Shown here one piece after another: positions 6,700 through 13,720 of a stretch of DNA of 19,978 nucleotides. The translations under genes and the position numbers were made by a program. The stretch is from Deinococcus sp. Its GTDB lineage: Bacteria > Deinococcota > Deinococci > Deinococcales > Deinococcaceae. How positions within the stretch are numbered: the first letter of the stretch is position 1; every line of letters begins with the position of its first letter. Below the pieces are notes generated by a model, which searched no databases, was not told the DNA's origin, and worked only from the letters and a program-made list of their open reading frames with translations. Location: positions 1-19,978 of the forward strand of contig NZ_JANYGJ010000062.1 of NCBI RefSeq assembly GCF_025362455.1, in the 5' to 3' direction.

Positions 6700-6758
6700 G
6701 CAATTCATCCTGGTGTTATCTCCGGCCTGGTGAAAGGAGTGTTTATCAACGCCGGTCA

Positions 6759-7979
6759 TCAGGTTGCGGGGCTGCCTTCCCGCTCCAGCGGCTCGCGGCT
6801 CAGCGCCCAGCGCCACACGGCGGTGGCCATCAGGGTCACGGCCCCGGAGGCGGCGAACATCGTCCAGATCGGCACCCTATCGGCCACCGGAGCCAGCAGC
6901 AGCAGGGTGAGCGGCATGCCGGTGGTGCTGACCATGTTCAGCAGGCTACCCACCCGCCCGAAATAGGCCGGGGCCACCAGCCCTATAAACAGCAGGCTGA
7001 TGGCGCTGCTGACCAACGCCAGCGCCGCGCCCAGCAGCAGGGCCACCGCGTACATCTGCGGCGCCGTTCGGGTCAGGGCCAGCGTCAGCAGCAGCATACC
7101 CGCCGCCGCGAAGGCCCAGACGCTGAGCGCCCTGGGCTTCAGGCGCGGCCCCAGCCCCACCACCGCCAGGCTGCCGAGAATCTGCCCGCCGACGAGCATC
7201 CCGAAGAACAGGCCGTAGCCCGCCGCGCCCGCGCCCAGTTCCTTCATGCGGGGCAGCACCAGCATCTCCATCGGCGCCAGAGTAGCGTTGATAAAAAAGC
7301 CCAGCACCGGCAGCAGCGCCAGCGCCGTGCTGGAACGGGCGTAGCGCAGCCCACCCGTGAAGTCGGCCCAGAAGGAAGCCGGAACGCGCACCGGGCGCGG
7401 CGCGAAGCGCACCAGCAGCAGCAGGCCCGCCATCAGCAGAAAGCTCGCTCCGTCGGCGACCAGCAATCCCGCGCTGCCGAACACGCCCACCAGCACGCCG
7501 CCGCCGACCAGGCCCAGCAGGTTCATGGTCGAGTTGCTGCTCTGCATCAGGCCGGTCGCCCGCGCCAGATCACCGGGCCGCACCAGACCGGCCAGGACGC
7601 CCATGCCCGCCGGGCCGTAGAAGGCGCCCACCAGCCCGCCCAGGAAGGCCAGCACGTTCAGCGCCTCCACGCTGATCTGCCCGCGCAGCGCCAGCGCCCC
7701 CGCCGCGAGCTGAAAACCCCCGCGCAGCGCGTCGCCCAGCACCAGCGGCAGCCGCACCGGAAGGCGGTCGATCAGCGTGCCCAGCAGCGGCGAGAGCAGC
7801 CCCGGCAGCAAGGAGAGCGCCAGATTCACGCCCAGCGCCCCCGCCGAGCCGCTCAGCCTGTAGACCAGCAGCGACAGGGCCACGCCCGCCAGCGCACTGC
7901 CCAGCGCACTCTGCGCCGAGGCGAACCACCACAGCCAGAAGTTGAAATTGTGTTTCAGCGCGGGCAGGGCACTCGTCAT
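6759..7979 (-). CDS. MFS transporter, probable efflux type
   Basis: A 406-residue protein with about 12 hydrophobic helices, the length and pattern of a major facilitator. The loop between helices 2 and 3 carries GTLIDRLPVRLPLVLGD, the motif A equivalent, and the second half has a weaker repeat of it. N-terminal FNFWLWWFASAQSALGSALAGVALSLLVY is typical of the DHA-like/macrolide-exporter branch (MFS_3-like). The substrate cannot be named. The start at 7979 follows CAGACT by 6 nt. A perfect 10-bp inverted repeat just upstream suggests control by a dedicated repressor. It is divergent from the HAD phosphatase gene. Confidence 0.85.
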   Translation of the reverse strand: MTSALPALKHNFNFWLWWFASAQSALGSALAGVALSLLVYRLSGSAGALGVNLALSLLPGLLSPLLGTLIDRLPVRLPLVLGDALRGGFQLAAGALALRGQISVEALNVLAFLGGLVGAFYGPAGMGVLAGLVRPGDLARATGLMQSSNSTMNLLGLVGGGVLVGVFGSAGLLVADGASFLLMAGLLLLVRFAPRPVRVPASFWADFTGGLRYARSSTALALLPVLGFFINATLAPMEMLVLPRMKELGAGAAGYGLFFGMLVGGQILGSLAVVGLGPRLKPRALSVWAFAAAGMLLLTLALTRTAPQMYAVALLLGAALALVSSAISLLFIGLVAPAYFGRVGSLLNMVSTTGMPLTLLLLAPVADRVPIWTMFAASGAVTLMATAVWRWALSREPLEREGSPAT

Positions 7980-7985
7980 GGGTCA

Positions 7986-8033
7986 AGTCTGCGGCCCGTG
8001 CTACTCGCCGGGGTAGATGCGGCGGCGAGTAGC
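7986..8033 (-). promoter_or_regulatory. MFS promoter with 10-bp palindromic operator candidate
   Basis: The minus-strand -10 box CAGACT (7986-7991) is 6 nt from the ATG. Upstream, GCTACTCGCC (8000-8009) and GGCGAGTAGC (8024-8033) form a perfect inverted repeat with a 14-nt spacer that covers the -35 region. No intrinsic-terminator T-run follows, so an operator is more likely than a terminator. Confidence 0.55.
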
Positions 8034-8051
8034 TTCAGAGCCTGCCCAGCA

Positions 8052-8309
8052 CAGCGTTCTGGACGTTGCACCGCGAACGGGGTCTCACGCTGAACGCAGT
8101 GAAGGGTCTGGAAGCTTGCCAGTGGGTCGTAACCAGTGGGTCGTAAAAGGCCCCGTCATGCTCACCTCGTCCGCCTGGAGGCCGGGGGATGCTTTCGGCA
8201 AGCTCAGCATGACCACCTGCCCTCTGATGGCAGCCTGAGCCCAGCATTCTGAAAACGGCTCTGCGACTCTTTCGAGGAGGCCGGGGGCAACAGAATTTTC
8301 AGAACGCTG
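8052..8309. repeat. Repeat-rich intergenic element with inverted ends
   Basis: The region starts CAGCGTTCTG and ends CAGAACGCTG, a 10-bp perfect terminal inverted repeat 258 bp apart. Inside, CAGCATTCTGAAAA (8242-8255) pairs with TTTTCAGAACGCTG (8296-8309) with one mismatch. GTCATGCT (8155-8162) pairs with AGCATGAC (8206-8213). CCAGTGGGTCGTAA is duplicated in tandem (8119-8146). GGAGGCCGGGGG occurs twice (about 8177 and 8277). No gene is credible here; it fills most of the 373-bp gap between the MFS and HAD genes. A composite small non-coding repeat is the best reading. Confidence 0.6.
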
Positions 8310-8339
8310 TACTCAGCCGCTGCTCATATGGACTTCCGC

Positions 8340-8345
8340 TAGACT
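8340..8345 (+). promoter_or_regulatory. -10 box TAGACT of the HAD gene
   Basis: CGCTAGACT, then 7 nt, then ATG: the same nine bases and the same spacing as upstream of dcd. No Shine-Dalgarno is present. Confidence 0.6.
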
Positions 8346-8352
8346 CCTGACT

Positions 8353-9027
8353 ATGACCCCTATCCCGGCGCTGCCGTACCGCCCCAGTGGTGTGCTGTTC
8401 GACATGGACGGCGTGCTGACCGGCAACAACCAGTTTCACCGGCAAGCCTGGCAGGAAGTGGCCCTCTCTCACCTGAACATGACCCTCAGCGAGCACGACC
8501 TCGACACCAAGGTGGACGGCGGGCGCAATCCGGAGATCATGCAGCGCCTGACCGGACGAGTCCCCACCCCGGAGGAGACCGAAGCCTTCGCGCACATCAA
8601 GGAGGCTCGTTACCGCGAGCTGGCACGCGGCGAGCTGCGCGAGGTGGCGGGCCTGAGCGCCTACCTGGACGCCCTGGACCGGCGCGGCTTGCCCTACGCC
8701 CTGGTCACCAGCGCGGATCAGGTCAACGTGGATTTCGGGCTCTCGGCGCTGGGCCTCTCGCACCGCTTCGTGCTGCGAATTCTGGGCCATGACGTGCAGC
8801 AGGGCAAACCGCACCCGGAGCCTTTTTTGCGCGGCGCGGCGCTGCTGGGTCTGGAGGGCCGCGCCTGCCTGGCCCACGAGGACGCCGTGAACGGGGTCAA
8901 AAGCGCCGTGGACGCAGGCTGCACCGTCGTGGCCCTGAGCACCACCCAGACGCGGGAAGCGCTCCTGGCCGCCGGGGCGCGGTCGGTGGCGGCTGATTTT
9001 ACCGGCTGGGCGAGCTGGCTGGAATAG
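8353..9027 (+). CDS. HAD-superfamily phosphatase / phosphomutase-like
   Basis: A 224-residue cytosolic hydrolase of HAD subfamily IA (beta-phosphoglucomutase-like). Motif I is FDMDGV at 16-21 (nucleophile Asp17, acid/base Asp19). The helical cap follows (about 25-95). Motif II is VTSAD with Thr119/Ser120. Motif III is the Lys of GKPHPEPF at 151-158. Motif IV is the acidic pair Glu176-Asp177 in AHEDAVNGVKSA. The family includes sugar-phosphate phosphatases and beta-phosphoglucomutase; the sequence alone does not settle the substrate. It stands alone on the + strand, convergent with the lipoprotein gene. Confidence 0.85.
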   Translation: MTPIPALPYRPSGVLFDMDGVLTGNNQFHRQAWQEVALSHLNMTLSEHDLDTKVDGGRNPEIMQRLTGRVPTPEETEAFAHIKEARYRELARGELREVAGLSAYLDALDRRGLPYALVTSADQVNVDFGLSALGLSHRFVLRILGHDVQQGKPHPEPFLRGAALLGLEGRACLAHEDAVNGVKSAVDAGCTVVALSTTQTREALLAAGARSVAADFTGWASWLE

Positions 9028-9070
9028 GGGCGGCGTGTGGCGTGTGGGAACAGACGAAGGCGCAGGTCCA

Positions 9071-9115
9071 TTCAGGGCTTGACGTTTCAGGGCTTGACGT
9101 TTCAGGGCTTGAGGG
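9071..9115. repeat. 15-bp tandem repeat, three units
   Basis: TTCAGGGCTTGACGT is repeated twice exactly and a third time with a changed end. The third unit contains the stop codon and the last codons of the minus-strand lipoprotein gene. Confidence 0.9.
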
Positions 9116-10622
9116 TGAAGTGGGCCTGCCAGTCATCTTTTTTCAGGTTGGTGTAGCGGCGCTCCGGCGGGTCGAAGGCCGGTTTACCCACGATATTGGG
9201 GCGAATGGTGCCGCTCCAGTTGCCGGGGAAGGTGCAACTGTAGTGCTGCCCGGCGTTCCAGGTGGCGCAGTTCGGGCCGATCTCGCCTGCGGGGGAGTTG
9301 ACGCCGTTGACCTCGAAGCTGACCGGAGCGTTATTGGTGCCGATCAGATCGCCGCCCACCGAGACCTGGCCCGCGAAGGCGGCTTCGGCGGCCTTCAGGC
9401 TGGCGACTTCGGGAATGGTCTGGCCGCTGCGGGCGAGTTGCCGCGCCCCCTCGATGACGGCCCTGACGCGCTGCTGGTTGGGCTCCTGGCCCGGCTTGCC
9501 CTCGGCCCACCAGTTGAAGTTCTCGTTGTAGAACCAGGCCACCTCGTCGGCGGTGCGCAGAGCGTGGGTGATGTTGTGGCCCAGCGTCTGCTCGCGGGCC
9601 GCCCAGTCGGGAAAATAGTAGCCGATGAAGCGCGGCGACTTCCAGAGGTCGAGCACCCCGTCGGCGAAGATGGCCTGGCCCATCTGGACCTTGCCGTACC
9701 TGGCCCGGTTTTCCGGCGCGACCAGCGGCAGGGCGCGTTGCCGGACAGTGCGGCGCGACTCGTCGAAGTCGGCGGCGTGCAGGTAATAGTAGGCGTGCTC
9801 GTTGCCCTCGACCAGACTCGCACCCGGCGCCAGGGCGTCCAGCATGCCGTTTACAAAAGCGGGCCACAGGCCGTAACCGCTCCCCGAAAGATTGTTCTGG
9901 GTTTCAGCAGGCGTGGCGCCCTGCACATCGTCGGTGGCGCTGAGCAGATACAGGCTGTAAATCTGGATGCCGGGGTATTCACCCTGCATCGCCCGCATGA
10001 AGGCCGCTCCACGGGCGCGAACCCGCGTCTGAAACTGGGCAAAGTCGAGTTTACCCGCGCCCGGCTGATTGCCGTACTGCCAGGGATTGAGTTCGTAGGG
10101 TTCCATATCGAACATCACGCCGCGCAGACCTGCCGCCTTGGCTGCCCTGGCGACGAGCCGGGCGCTGCGCTCGGTCTGTGCCCAGTCGCCGTCACTGAGC
10201 CAGTCCCAGCCTGGCCCGGCGCCGCCGTACATGCTCAGGTAGCTGTTGGCCAGCTTGTTTGAGTTCAGCGCCCTGAGCGTCGCCACATCCCTGCTCACCT
10301 GCGCGGCGTCCAGACTCCCGCGCCGGAAGACGATCTGAGCGCCACTCAGCCGCAGAGTCAGGCCGTCGAAGGGAGCGGCGGCCAGCCGGGCCGGGTTGGC
10401 CTGGAGAATCTGCGGCGTGGGCATATCCCAGCCGTATTCGATCAGTTTTTTGGTGCTGGTGGCGCCCAGCTCGGCCAGCTCGTCCGGCAGAGCAGCGGGC
10501 TGAGCCTGGGTCGGCTGTGCTTGAGTCGACTGGGCTTCGGTCGACTGGGCCTGGCAGGCGCTGAGCTGACAGGTGCTGAGCAGCCAGAAACTCAGGATCA
10601 ACTTTCGGGGAATCTGCGTCAC
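9102..10622 (-). CDS. Predicted lipoprotein with glycosidase-like domain
   Basis: A 506-residue exported protein. GTG at 10622 is chosen as start because AAGGAG lies 5 nt upstream; a longer frame from 10640 would include that site. Residues 1-23 are a lipoprotein signal with lipobox LSAC (Cys23), followed by a Gln/Ala/Thr-rich linker with AQSTQAQPTQAQP-type repeats. The body (about 60-400) resembles a TIM-barrel glycosidase: GLRGVMFDMEPYELNPW contains a DxE pair like those of retaining glycosidases, and aromatic-rich segments follow (YYYLHAADFDES, FIGYYFPDWAA, WFYNENFNWWAEG). The last 100 residues look like a beta-sandwich (carbohydrate-binding-like) with two Cys. I know no exact family; function in envelope or extracellular glycan turnover is inference. 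Confidence 0.75.
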   Translation of the reverse strand: MTQIPRKLILSFWLLSTCQLSACQAQSTEAQSTQAQPTQAQPAALPDELAELGATSTKKLIEYGWDMPTPQILQANPARLAAAPFDGLTLRLSGAQIVFRRGSLDAAQVSRDVATLRALNSNKLANSYLSMYGGAGPGWDWLSDGDWAQTERSARLVARAAKAAGLRGVMFDMEPYELNPWQYGNQPGAGKLDFAQFQTRVRARGAAFMRAMQGEYPGIQIYSLYLLSATDDVQGATPAETQNNLSGSGYGLWPAFVNGMLDALAPGASLVEGNEHAYYYLHAADFDESRRTVRQRALPLVAPENRARYGKVQMGQAIFADGVLDLWKSPRFIGYYFPDWAAREQTLGHNITHALRTADEVAWFYNENFNWWAEGKPGQEPNQQRVRAVIEGARQLARSGQTIPEVASLKAAEAAFAGQVSVGGDLIGTNNAPVSFEVNGVNSPAGEIGPNCATWNAGQHYSCTFPGNWSGTIRPNIVGKPAFDPPERRYTNLKKDDWQAHFTLKP

Positions 10623-10634
10623 GGCGCTCCTTTC
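10617..10634 (-). promoter_or_regulatory. Strong Shine-Dalgarno deciding the lipoprotein start
   Basis: The minus strand reads GGAAAGGAGCGCCGTG. The AAGGAG is spaced 5 nt from GTG 10622, which then gives a normal lipoprotein signal peptide. Confidence 0.7.
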
Positions 10635-10653
10635 CGGCACGCGCCGGGTGATT

Positions 10654-10778
10654 AAAACATTTGTCGTAAAAACCCCGTTGTTATGACCGACCAGCGGGGG
10701 TGAAACACGGCGAGCAGGACGCAGAATGGAGTCATTGGGAGGCCATTATCCCGATGACGTGATTCGGAGAACTGCTCT
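10654..10778. repeat. 125-bp repeat element, copy 3 (diverged)
   Basis: It has the same length as copies 1 and 2 and aligns end to end: the right half keeps GAGCAGGACGCAGAATGGAG and ATTCGGAGAACTGCTCT; the left terminus has decayed (AAAACATTTGTC for AGAGCAGATGTC). Compensating changes retain a hairpin-like left part (GTAAAAACCCCGTTGTTATGAC). It separates the lipoprotein gene from the aro leader. Confidence 0.75.
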
Positions 10779-10835
10779 GGGGGCGCACCCCGAATGACCG
10801 GCTGTCCGTTTGAATATCCACCCATCATCCACCCG

Positions 10836-10856
10836 TCTTCATGAACGAGATGAAGA
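10836..10856. promoter_or_regulatory. 7-bp inverted repeat upstream of the aro leader
   Basis: TCTTCAT, 7 nt, ATGAAGA is a perfect inverted repeat about 50 bp upstream of the leader -10 box. It could be an operator; there is no T-run. A GCCAGG/CCTGGC palindrome (10885-10897) lies nearer the -10 box. Confidence 0.35.
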
Positions 10857-10902
10857 TGATTGCGGTCTAGCTTACCCCGGCTGCCCTGGCCGCCAGGCGG
10901 CG

Positions 10903-10908
10903 TAGAGT
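10903..10908 (+). promoter_or_regulatory. -10 box TAGAGT of the aro leader
   Basis: TAGAGT is followed by 6 nt and the leader-peptide ATG at 10915. The leader transcript would therefore begin at, or within a base or two of, its start codon. Confidence 0.65.
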
Positions 10909-10914
10909 ACGGGT

Positions 10915-10965
10915 ATGCACACCGCAGCGGCGTTTTTTTATTGGTTCGGAGCACTCCGGGCCTAG
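10915..10965 (+). CDS. Aromatic leader peptide MHTAAAFFYWFGALRA
   Basis: A 16-codon open frame ending in TAG, 133 bp upstream of the DAHP synthase gene. Codons 7-11 are Phe-Phe-Tyr-Trp-Phe (10933-10947), all three aromatic amino acids in a row. It has no Shine-Dalgarno but a -10 box 6 nt upstream, so it is probably translated from the 5' end of the message. Its role would be to stall the ribosome when charged aromatic tRNAs are scarce. The final codons (10953-10961, ACTCCGGGC) double as one arm of the antiterminator. Chance is an unlikely explanation, since composition, promoter, antiterminator, terminator and target enzyme all agree. Confidence 0.88.
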   Translation: MHTAAAFFYWFGALRA

Positions 10966-11005
10966 TCAGCGCTGCGCCGACCTTGCCCGCCCGGAGTTCC
11001 AGACC
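10943..11005 (+). promoter_or_regulatory. Antiterminator of the aro attenuator
   Basis: ACTCCGGGC (10953-10961, in the leader frame) is the exact complement of GCCCGGAGT (10989-10997). Beyond a 2-nt bulge, GGTTCGGA (10943-10950) continues pairing with TCCAGACC (10998-11005), with one mismatch and one wobble. This structure uses the left arm and loop of the terminator, so the two are mutually exclusive. Confidence 0.8.
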
Positions 11006-11019
11006 GGCGCGGGTTTTTT
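10986..11019 (+). terminator. Intrinsic terminator of the aro attenuator
   Basis: CCCGCCCGG (10986-10994) pairs with CCGGCGCGGG (11004-11013): nine GC pairs with a single bulged C at 11008 and a 9-nt loop, followed directly by TTTTTT (11014-11019). It lies between the leader peptide and the structural gene, the expected place for a conditional terminator. Confidence 0.88.
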
Positions 11020-11048
11020 CTTGAATCCAGCCCCGATCACGTCCAGCC

Positions 11049-11083
11049 CCACATCCAGCACAGACCCACATCCAGCACAGACC
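11049..11083. repeat. 17-bp tandem duplication in the aro leader
   Basis: CCACATCCAGCACAGAC is present twice with a 17-bp period between the attenuator terminator and the ribosome-binding site. AAGGAG (11088-11093) follows, 4 nt before the ATG. Confidence 0.85.
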
Positions 11084-11097
11084 CCACAAGGAGCCCC

Positions 11098-12174
11098 ATG
11101 CCCGATCACGTCCAGGCCAACATTCACGTGTCCTCGTTTCAGCCGCTGATCACCCCTGAAGGGCTCAAGGCCCAGTTGCCGCTGAGCCCCGCCGCCGAGG
11201 CCACCGTCAGCAGTGCCCGCAGGGGCGTCGAGCGAATTCTGCGCCGCCAGGACCCCCGGCTGCTGCTGATCGTGGGGCCGTGCAGCGTCCACGACGAGGC
11301 CCAGGCGCTGGAGTACGCCGGGCGGCTCTCGAAGCTCCGCACCCAGTACGCCGACAGGTTGGAGATCGTGATGCGGGTCTACATGGACAAGCCGCGCACG
11401 ACGGTGGGCTGGCGCGGCTACCTCAACGACCCCGGCATGAAGGGCGACAACGATTTCAACCTGGGCCTCCAGATGACCCGCCGCCTGATGCTGAAGATCA
11501 ACGAACTCGGTATGCCGGTGGGCACCGAGCTGCTCGACCCCTTCGTGCCGCAGTACATCGACGATCAACTGGCCTGGGGCGCCATCGGGGCGCGCACCAC
11601 CGAGTCACAGACCCACCGGGCGATGGTCAGCGGCGTGTCGGTGCCGGTGGGCTTCAAAAACGGCACGGGCGGCAACATCAAGCTGGCCGTGGACGCCATC
11701 GTCAGCGCACTCAAGCCGCACACCTTCCTGGGCATCACCGACCAGGGCCAGGCCGCCGTGGTCACCACCATCGGCAACCCCGACGGGCATGTGATTTTGC
11801 GCGGCGGGCGTTTCGGACCCAACTACGGCGGCGAGCACGTGCAGGAAACCCAGGGCCTGCTGGCCGAGGCTGGAGTCAGCGCGGGTATCATCGTGGACTG
11901 CTCACACCACAACAGCGGCTACCAGTTCGAGAAGCAACTCGGCGCCTGGCATGACGTGATCGCTCAGCGCGTGGCGGGCAACGACGCCCTGGTGGGCTTG
12001 ATGCTCGAAAGCAACCTGATGGAAGGCAAGCAGAGCATTCCCGCCGACCTGGCAAGGCTGAGGTACGGCGTGTCGGTCACCGACGCCTGCGTGGGCTGGG
12101 AGAGCACCGAGGAGCTGCTGAGGTGGGCCTACGACCAGATGGGGAATGTGGTGAAGTCGGAAGTCGTGAGCTGA
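11098..12174 (+). CDS. aroG: Class I DAHP synthase
   Basis: 3-deoxy-7-phosphoheptulonate synthase condenses phosphoenolpyruvate with erythrose 4-phosphate, the first step of the shikimate pathway to Phe, Tyr and Trp. The 358 residues match the AroF/G/H type: LLIVGPCSVHD at 56-66 with metal ligand Cys62, VMRVYMDKPRTTVGW at 91-105, GAIGARTTESQ at 161-171, GFKNGTGG at 185-192 with PEP-binding Lys187, VILRGG at 232-237, metal-ligand His270 in DCSHHNS, ESNLMEG at 304-310 and VTDACVGWE ending at 335. The symbol could equally be aroF or aroH. AAGGAG 4 nt before ATG gives a strong ribosome-binding site. Expression is predicted to be set by the upstream attenuator. Confidence 0.95.
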   Translation: MPDHVQANIHVSSFQPLITPEGLKAQLPLSPAAEATVSSARRGVERILRRQDPRLLLIVGPCSVHDEAQALEYAGRLSKLRTQYADRLEIVMRVYMDKPRTTVGWRGYLNDPGMKGDNDFNLGLQMTRRLMLKINELGMPVGTELLDPFVPQYIDDQLAWGAIGARTTESQTHRAMVSGVSVPVGFKNGTGGNIKLAVDAIVSALKPHTFLGITDQGQAAVVTTIGNPDGHVILRGGRFGPNYGGEHVQETQGLLAEAGVSAGIIVDCSHHNSGYQFEKQLGAWHDVIAQRVAGNDALVGLMLESNLMEGKQSIPADLARLRYGVSVTDACVGWESTEELLRWAYDQMGNVVKSEVVS

Positions 12175-12191
12175 GCGCAATAGATTGAAAG

Positions 12192-12221
12192 CGGCCCGCC
12201 TGAGTGAGTGCTGGCGGGCCG
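12192..12221. terminator. Bidirectional hairpin after aroG
   Basis: CGGCCCGCC, 12 nt, GGCGGGCCG: a perfect 9-bp stem between aroG and the convergent HAAS-domain gene. T-content is modest on both sides (GTTGTG on +, CTTTC on -). Confidence 0.6.
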
Positions 12222-12230
12222 GTTGTGGGA

Positions 12231-13370
12231 TCAGGGAACAATGGGCATAGTGCGCTTTAAGAATTCTGCCCAGTCAGTCGCAGGCGGGTCGGGCAAGAGC
12301 TGGCCACCGTAAGTCAGATTGGTGATATTCCCGTTCACATCGCGCTTGAACACCGCGCCAGAATCGCTGAGCGAGGCCGCCTGGTCGCTGGGCAGCACGG
12401 CCAGGTAGATGCTGTTGTTGTAGTTCGGCGGGAGGTCGCGCAGCCGCTGACCCTGGGAGATCATCAGGAGTTGGTGGAGGATGGTCCAGCGGCCCAGCGG
12501 CAACGGTTTAAACGGTTTGAGTTGAGTGCCGTCGTCGATGGGAGGTAGCACGCCGTCCATCGCGCCGTCCATCGTCACCCGGATTTCAGAACTTGACACG
12601 GCGGTAATCGGCAGATGCTTCATGCCGGTGCAGACCGAGCTTCCAGGTCCAGCCTTCTTTAGATTCAGGTCCGGCGGATAGCCCGCTGCGCCGTCAGTGT
12701 AGCTGAGGGGGGAATTGACGGCCCGGACTGATAAAAACAGATTCCACTTCTGGGGACACGCCTCCGAGCCATCCTGACTGGACAGCAGCCAGCGTTCCTG
12801 ATAACGGTAACTGCCCGGCCAGCGTTTGGATACGTCGTACTCGTTGACGGTAGAGAGCCCGTTGCCCTGAATCACGACATGGTTCGGCGTGACGTAGGCG
12901 TAATAGATGGCTTTGGTGGCTTTCGGGTAGGTAAGGACTGCACTGTTGTAATGCGCGTCAATTCCACGCGGCGCATCGGGCATGTTCCAGAGTCTCGCCA
13001 TATCGTCCGGCGTCAGGTTGCTGTCGGTGATGGCAATGCCCTCTTTCGGCGGCATCAGGTTGTTGTAGACCCACCAACTGCCCGTCGCCAGCGACATCAG
13101 GCCCAGCACCGTCCAACCCAGGATTCGGGTGCGGCTCAGCAGGCTCCGGCTGCCCAGTCGCACGGTGCCCATCGCCTGCACCGCCAGAAACTCCGCCTCC
13201 TGACGCGCAAAACCCTTCGCCTCCAGCACGGCGACCTGTTCGAGCAGGTGGCTTCGCAGCTCGGCGGCGGCGTCCAGGCGCTCGGTTCTGGGGAGGCCCA
13301 GCGTGGCGCGGTGGATGTACTCGTTCAGGCTGAGCACCTTACCAGCGCGGCGGGTGGCGCGGCGGGTCAT
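12231..13370 (-). CDS. HAAS-domain membrane protein, partner of PadR
   Basis: A 379-residue protein with one membrane helix. Residues 12-72 (LNEYIHRATLGLPRTERLDAAAELRSHLLEQV ... EFLAVQAMGTV) form the helical permease-prefix/HAAS domain usually encoded next to PadR regulators. Residues about 83-104 are a hydrophobic helix (ILGWTVLGLMSLATGSWWVYNN). The rest, with many Tyr/Trp/Asn residues and a few Cys, is presumably outside the membrane and matches nothing that I know. It starts within the padR stop (ATGA overlap), so the two are co-transcribed. HAAS proteins are thought to act with PadR in membrane-linked signalling; the function here is unknown. Confidence 0.75.
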   Translation of the reverse strand: MTRRATRRAGKVLSLNEYIHRATLGLPRTERLDAAAELRSHLLEQVAVLEAKGFARQEAEFLAVQAMGTVRLGSRSLLSRTRILGWTVLGLMSLATGSWWVYNNLMPPKEGIAITDSNLTPDDMARLWNMPDAPRGIDAHYNSAVLTYPKATKAIYYAYVTPNHVVIQGNGLSTVNEYDVSKRWPGSYRYQERWLLSSQDGSEACPQKWNLFLSVRAVNSPLSYTDGAAGYPPDLNLKKAGPGSSVCTGMKHLPITAVSSSEIRVTMDGAMDGVLPPIDDGTQLKPFKPLPLGRWTILHQLLMISQGQRLRDLPPNYNNSIYLAVLPSDQAASLSDSGAVFKRDVNGNITNLTYGGQLLPDPPATDWAEFLKRTMPIVP

Positions 13371-13714
13371 GCCAGCCGCCCGATCAGCAGCCGCTCAGTC
13401 AACAACAGCGAATCGAGCGCCCCGCGCAGCTTGTTCCACTCGGCTTTCTTGGCGCCCAGCGCGGCGTGGCCGCTGTCGGTGAGTTGGTAGTACTTGCGCG
13501 GCGCCCCGCCCGTGGTGCTCTCCTGCCACTCGCTCTCTATCCAGCCTGACTTGACCAGCCGGTGCAGCGCCGGATACAGACTGCCCTCGCGCAGATCGAA
13601 TAATCCCCCGCTGCGGGCGTTGACGTGGTGCATGATGTCCAGGCCGTAGCGCGGCTGGAGTTCAAGCGCCGAGAGCAGGGCCAGGTCGAGCGTGCCGGAC
13701 TTGAGCGGGGTCAT
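13367..13714 (-). CDS. PadR-family transcriptional regulator
   Basis: A 115-residue winged-helix regulator. MTPLKSGTLDLALLSAL, YGLDIMHHVN, FDLREGSLYPALHRLVKSGWIESEW and GAPRKYYQLTDSGH are the standard PadR blocks (helix 1, helix 2, recognition helix, wing). A short C-terminal helix follows for dimer formation. The start at 13714 is set by TACACT 6 nt upstream and gives the normal N-terminus; the in-frame extension MHYTVP would overlap the -10 box. It overlaps and probably controls the HAAS-domain gene downstream and, by analogy with other PadR proteins, its own promoter. Confidence 0.9.
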   Translation of the reverse strand: MTPLKSGTLDLALLSALELQPRYGLDIMHHVNARSGGLFDLREGSLYPALHRLVKSGWIESEWQESTTGGAPRKYYQLTDSGHAALGAKKAEWNKLRGALDSLLLTERLLIGRLA

Positions 13715-13720
13715 GGGTAC

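Noticed and set aside
6498..8093. A 531-residue open frame on the + strand
   Set aside because: It runs antisense through the YedI-type and MFS genes, is Gln/Arg/His-rich low complexity, and has no domain; it is a GC-rich shadow frame.
9042..10262. A 406-residue + strand frame opposite the lipoprotein gene
   Set aside because: It has no recognisable motif, while the opposite strand has a signal peptide, lipobox and ribosome-binding site.
10841..10870. A 9-codon frame MNEMKMIAV as a second leader peptide
   Set aside because: No -10 box or ribosome-binding site precedes it, it has no meaningful codon run, and it lies upstream of the probable transcription start at 10915.
10780..11097. T-box riboswitch upstream of aroG
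   Set aside because: The conserved T-box sequence and specifier stem are absent; the peptide with aromatic codons explains the terminator better.
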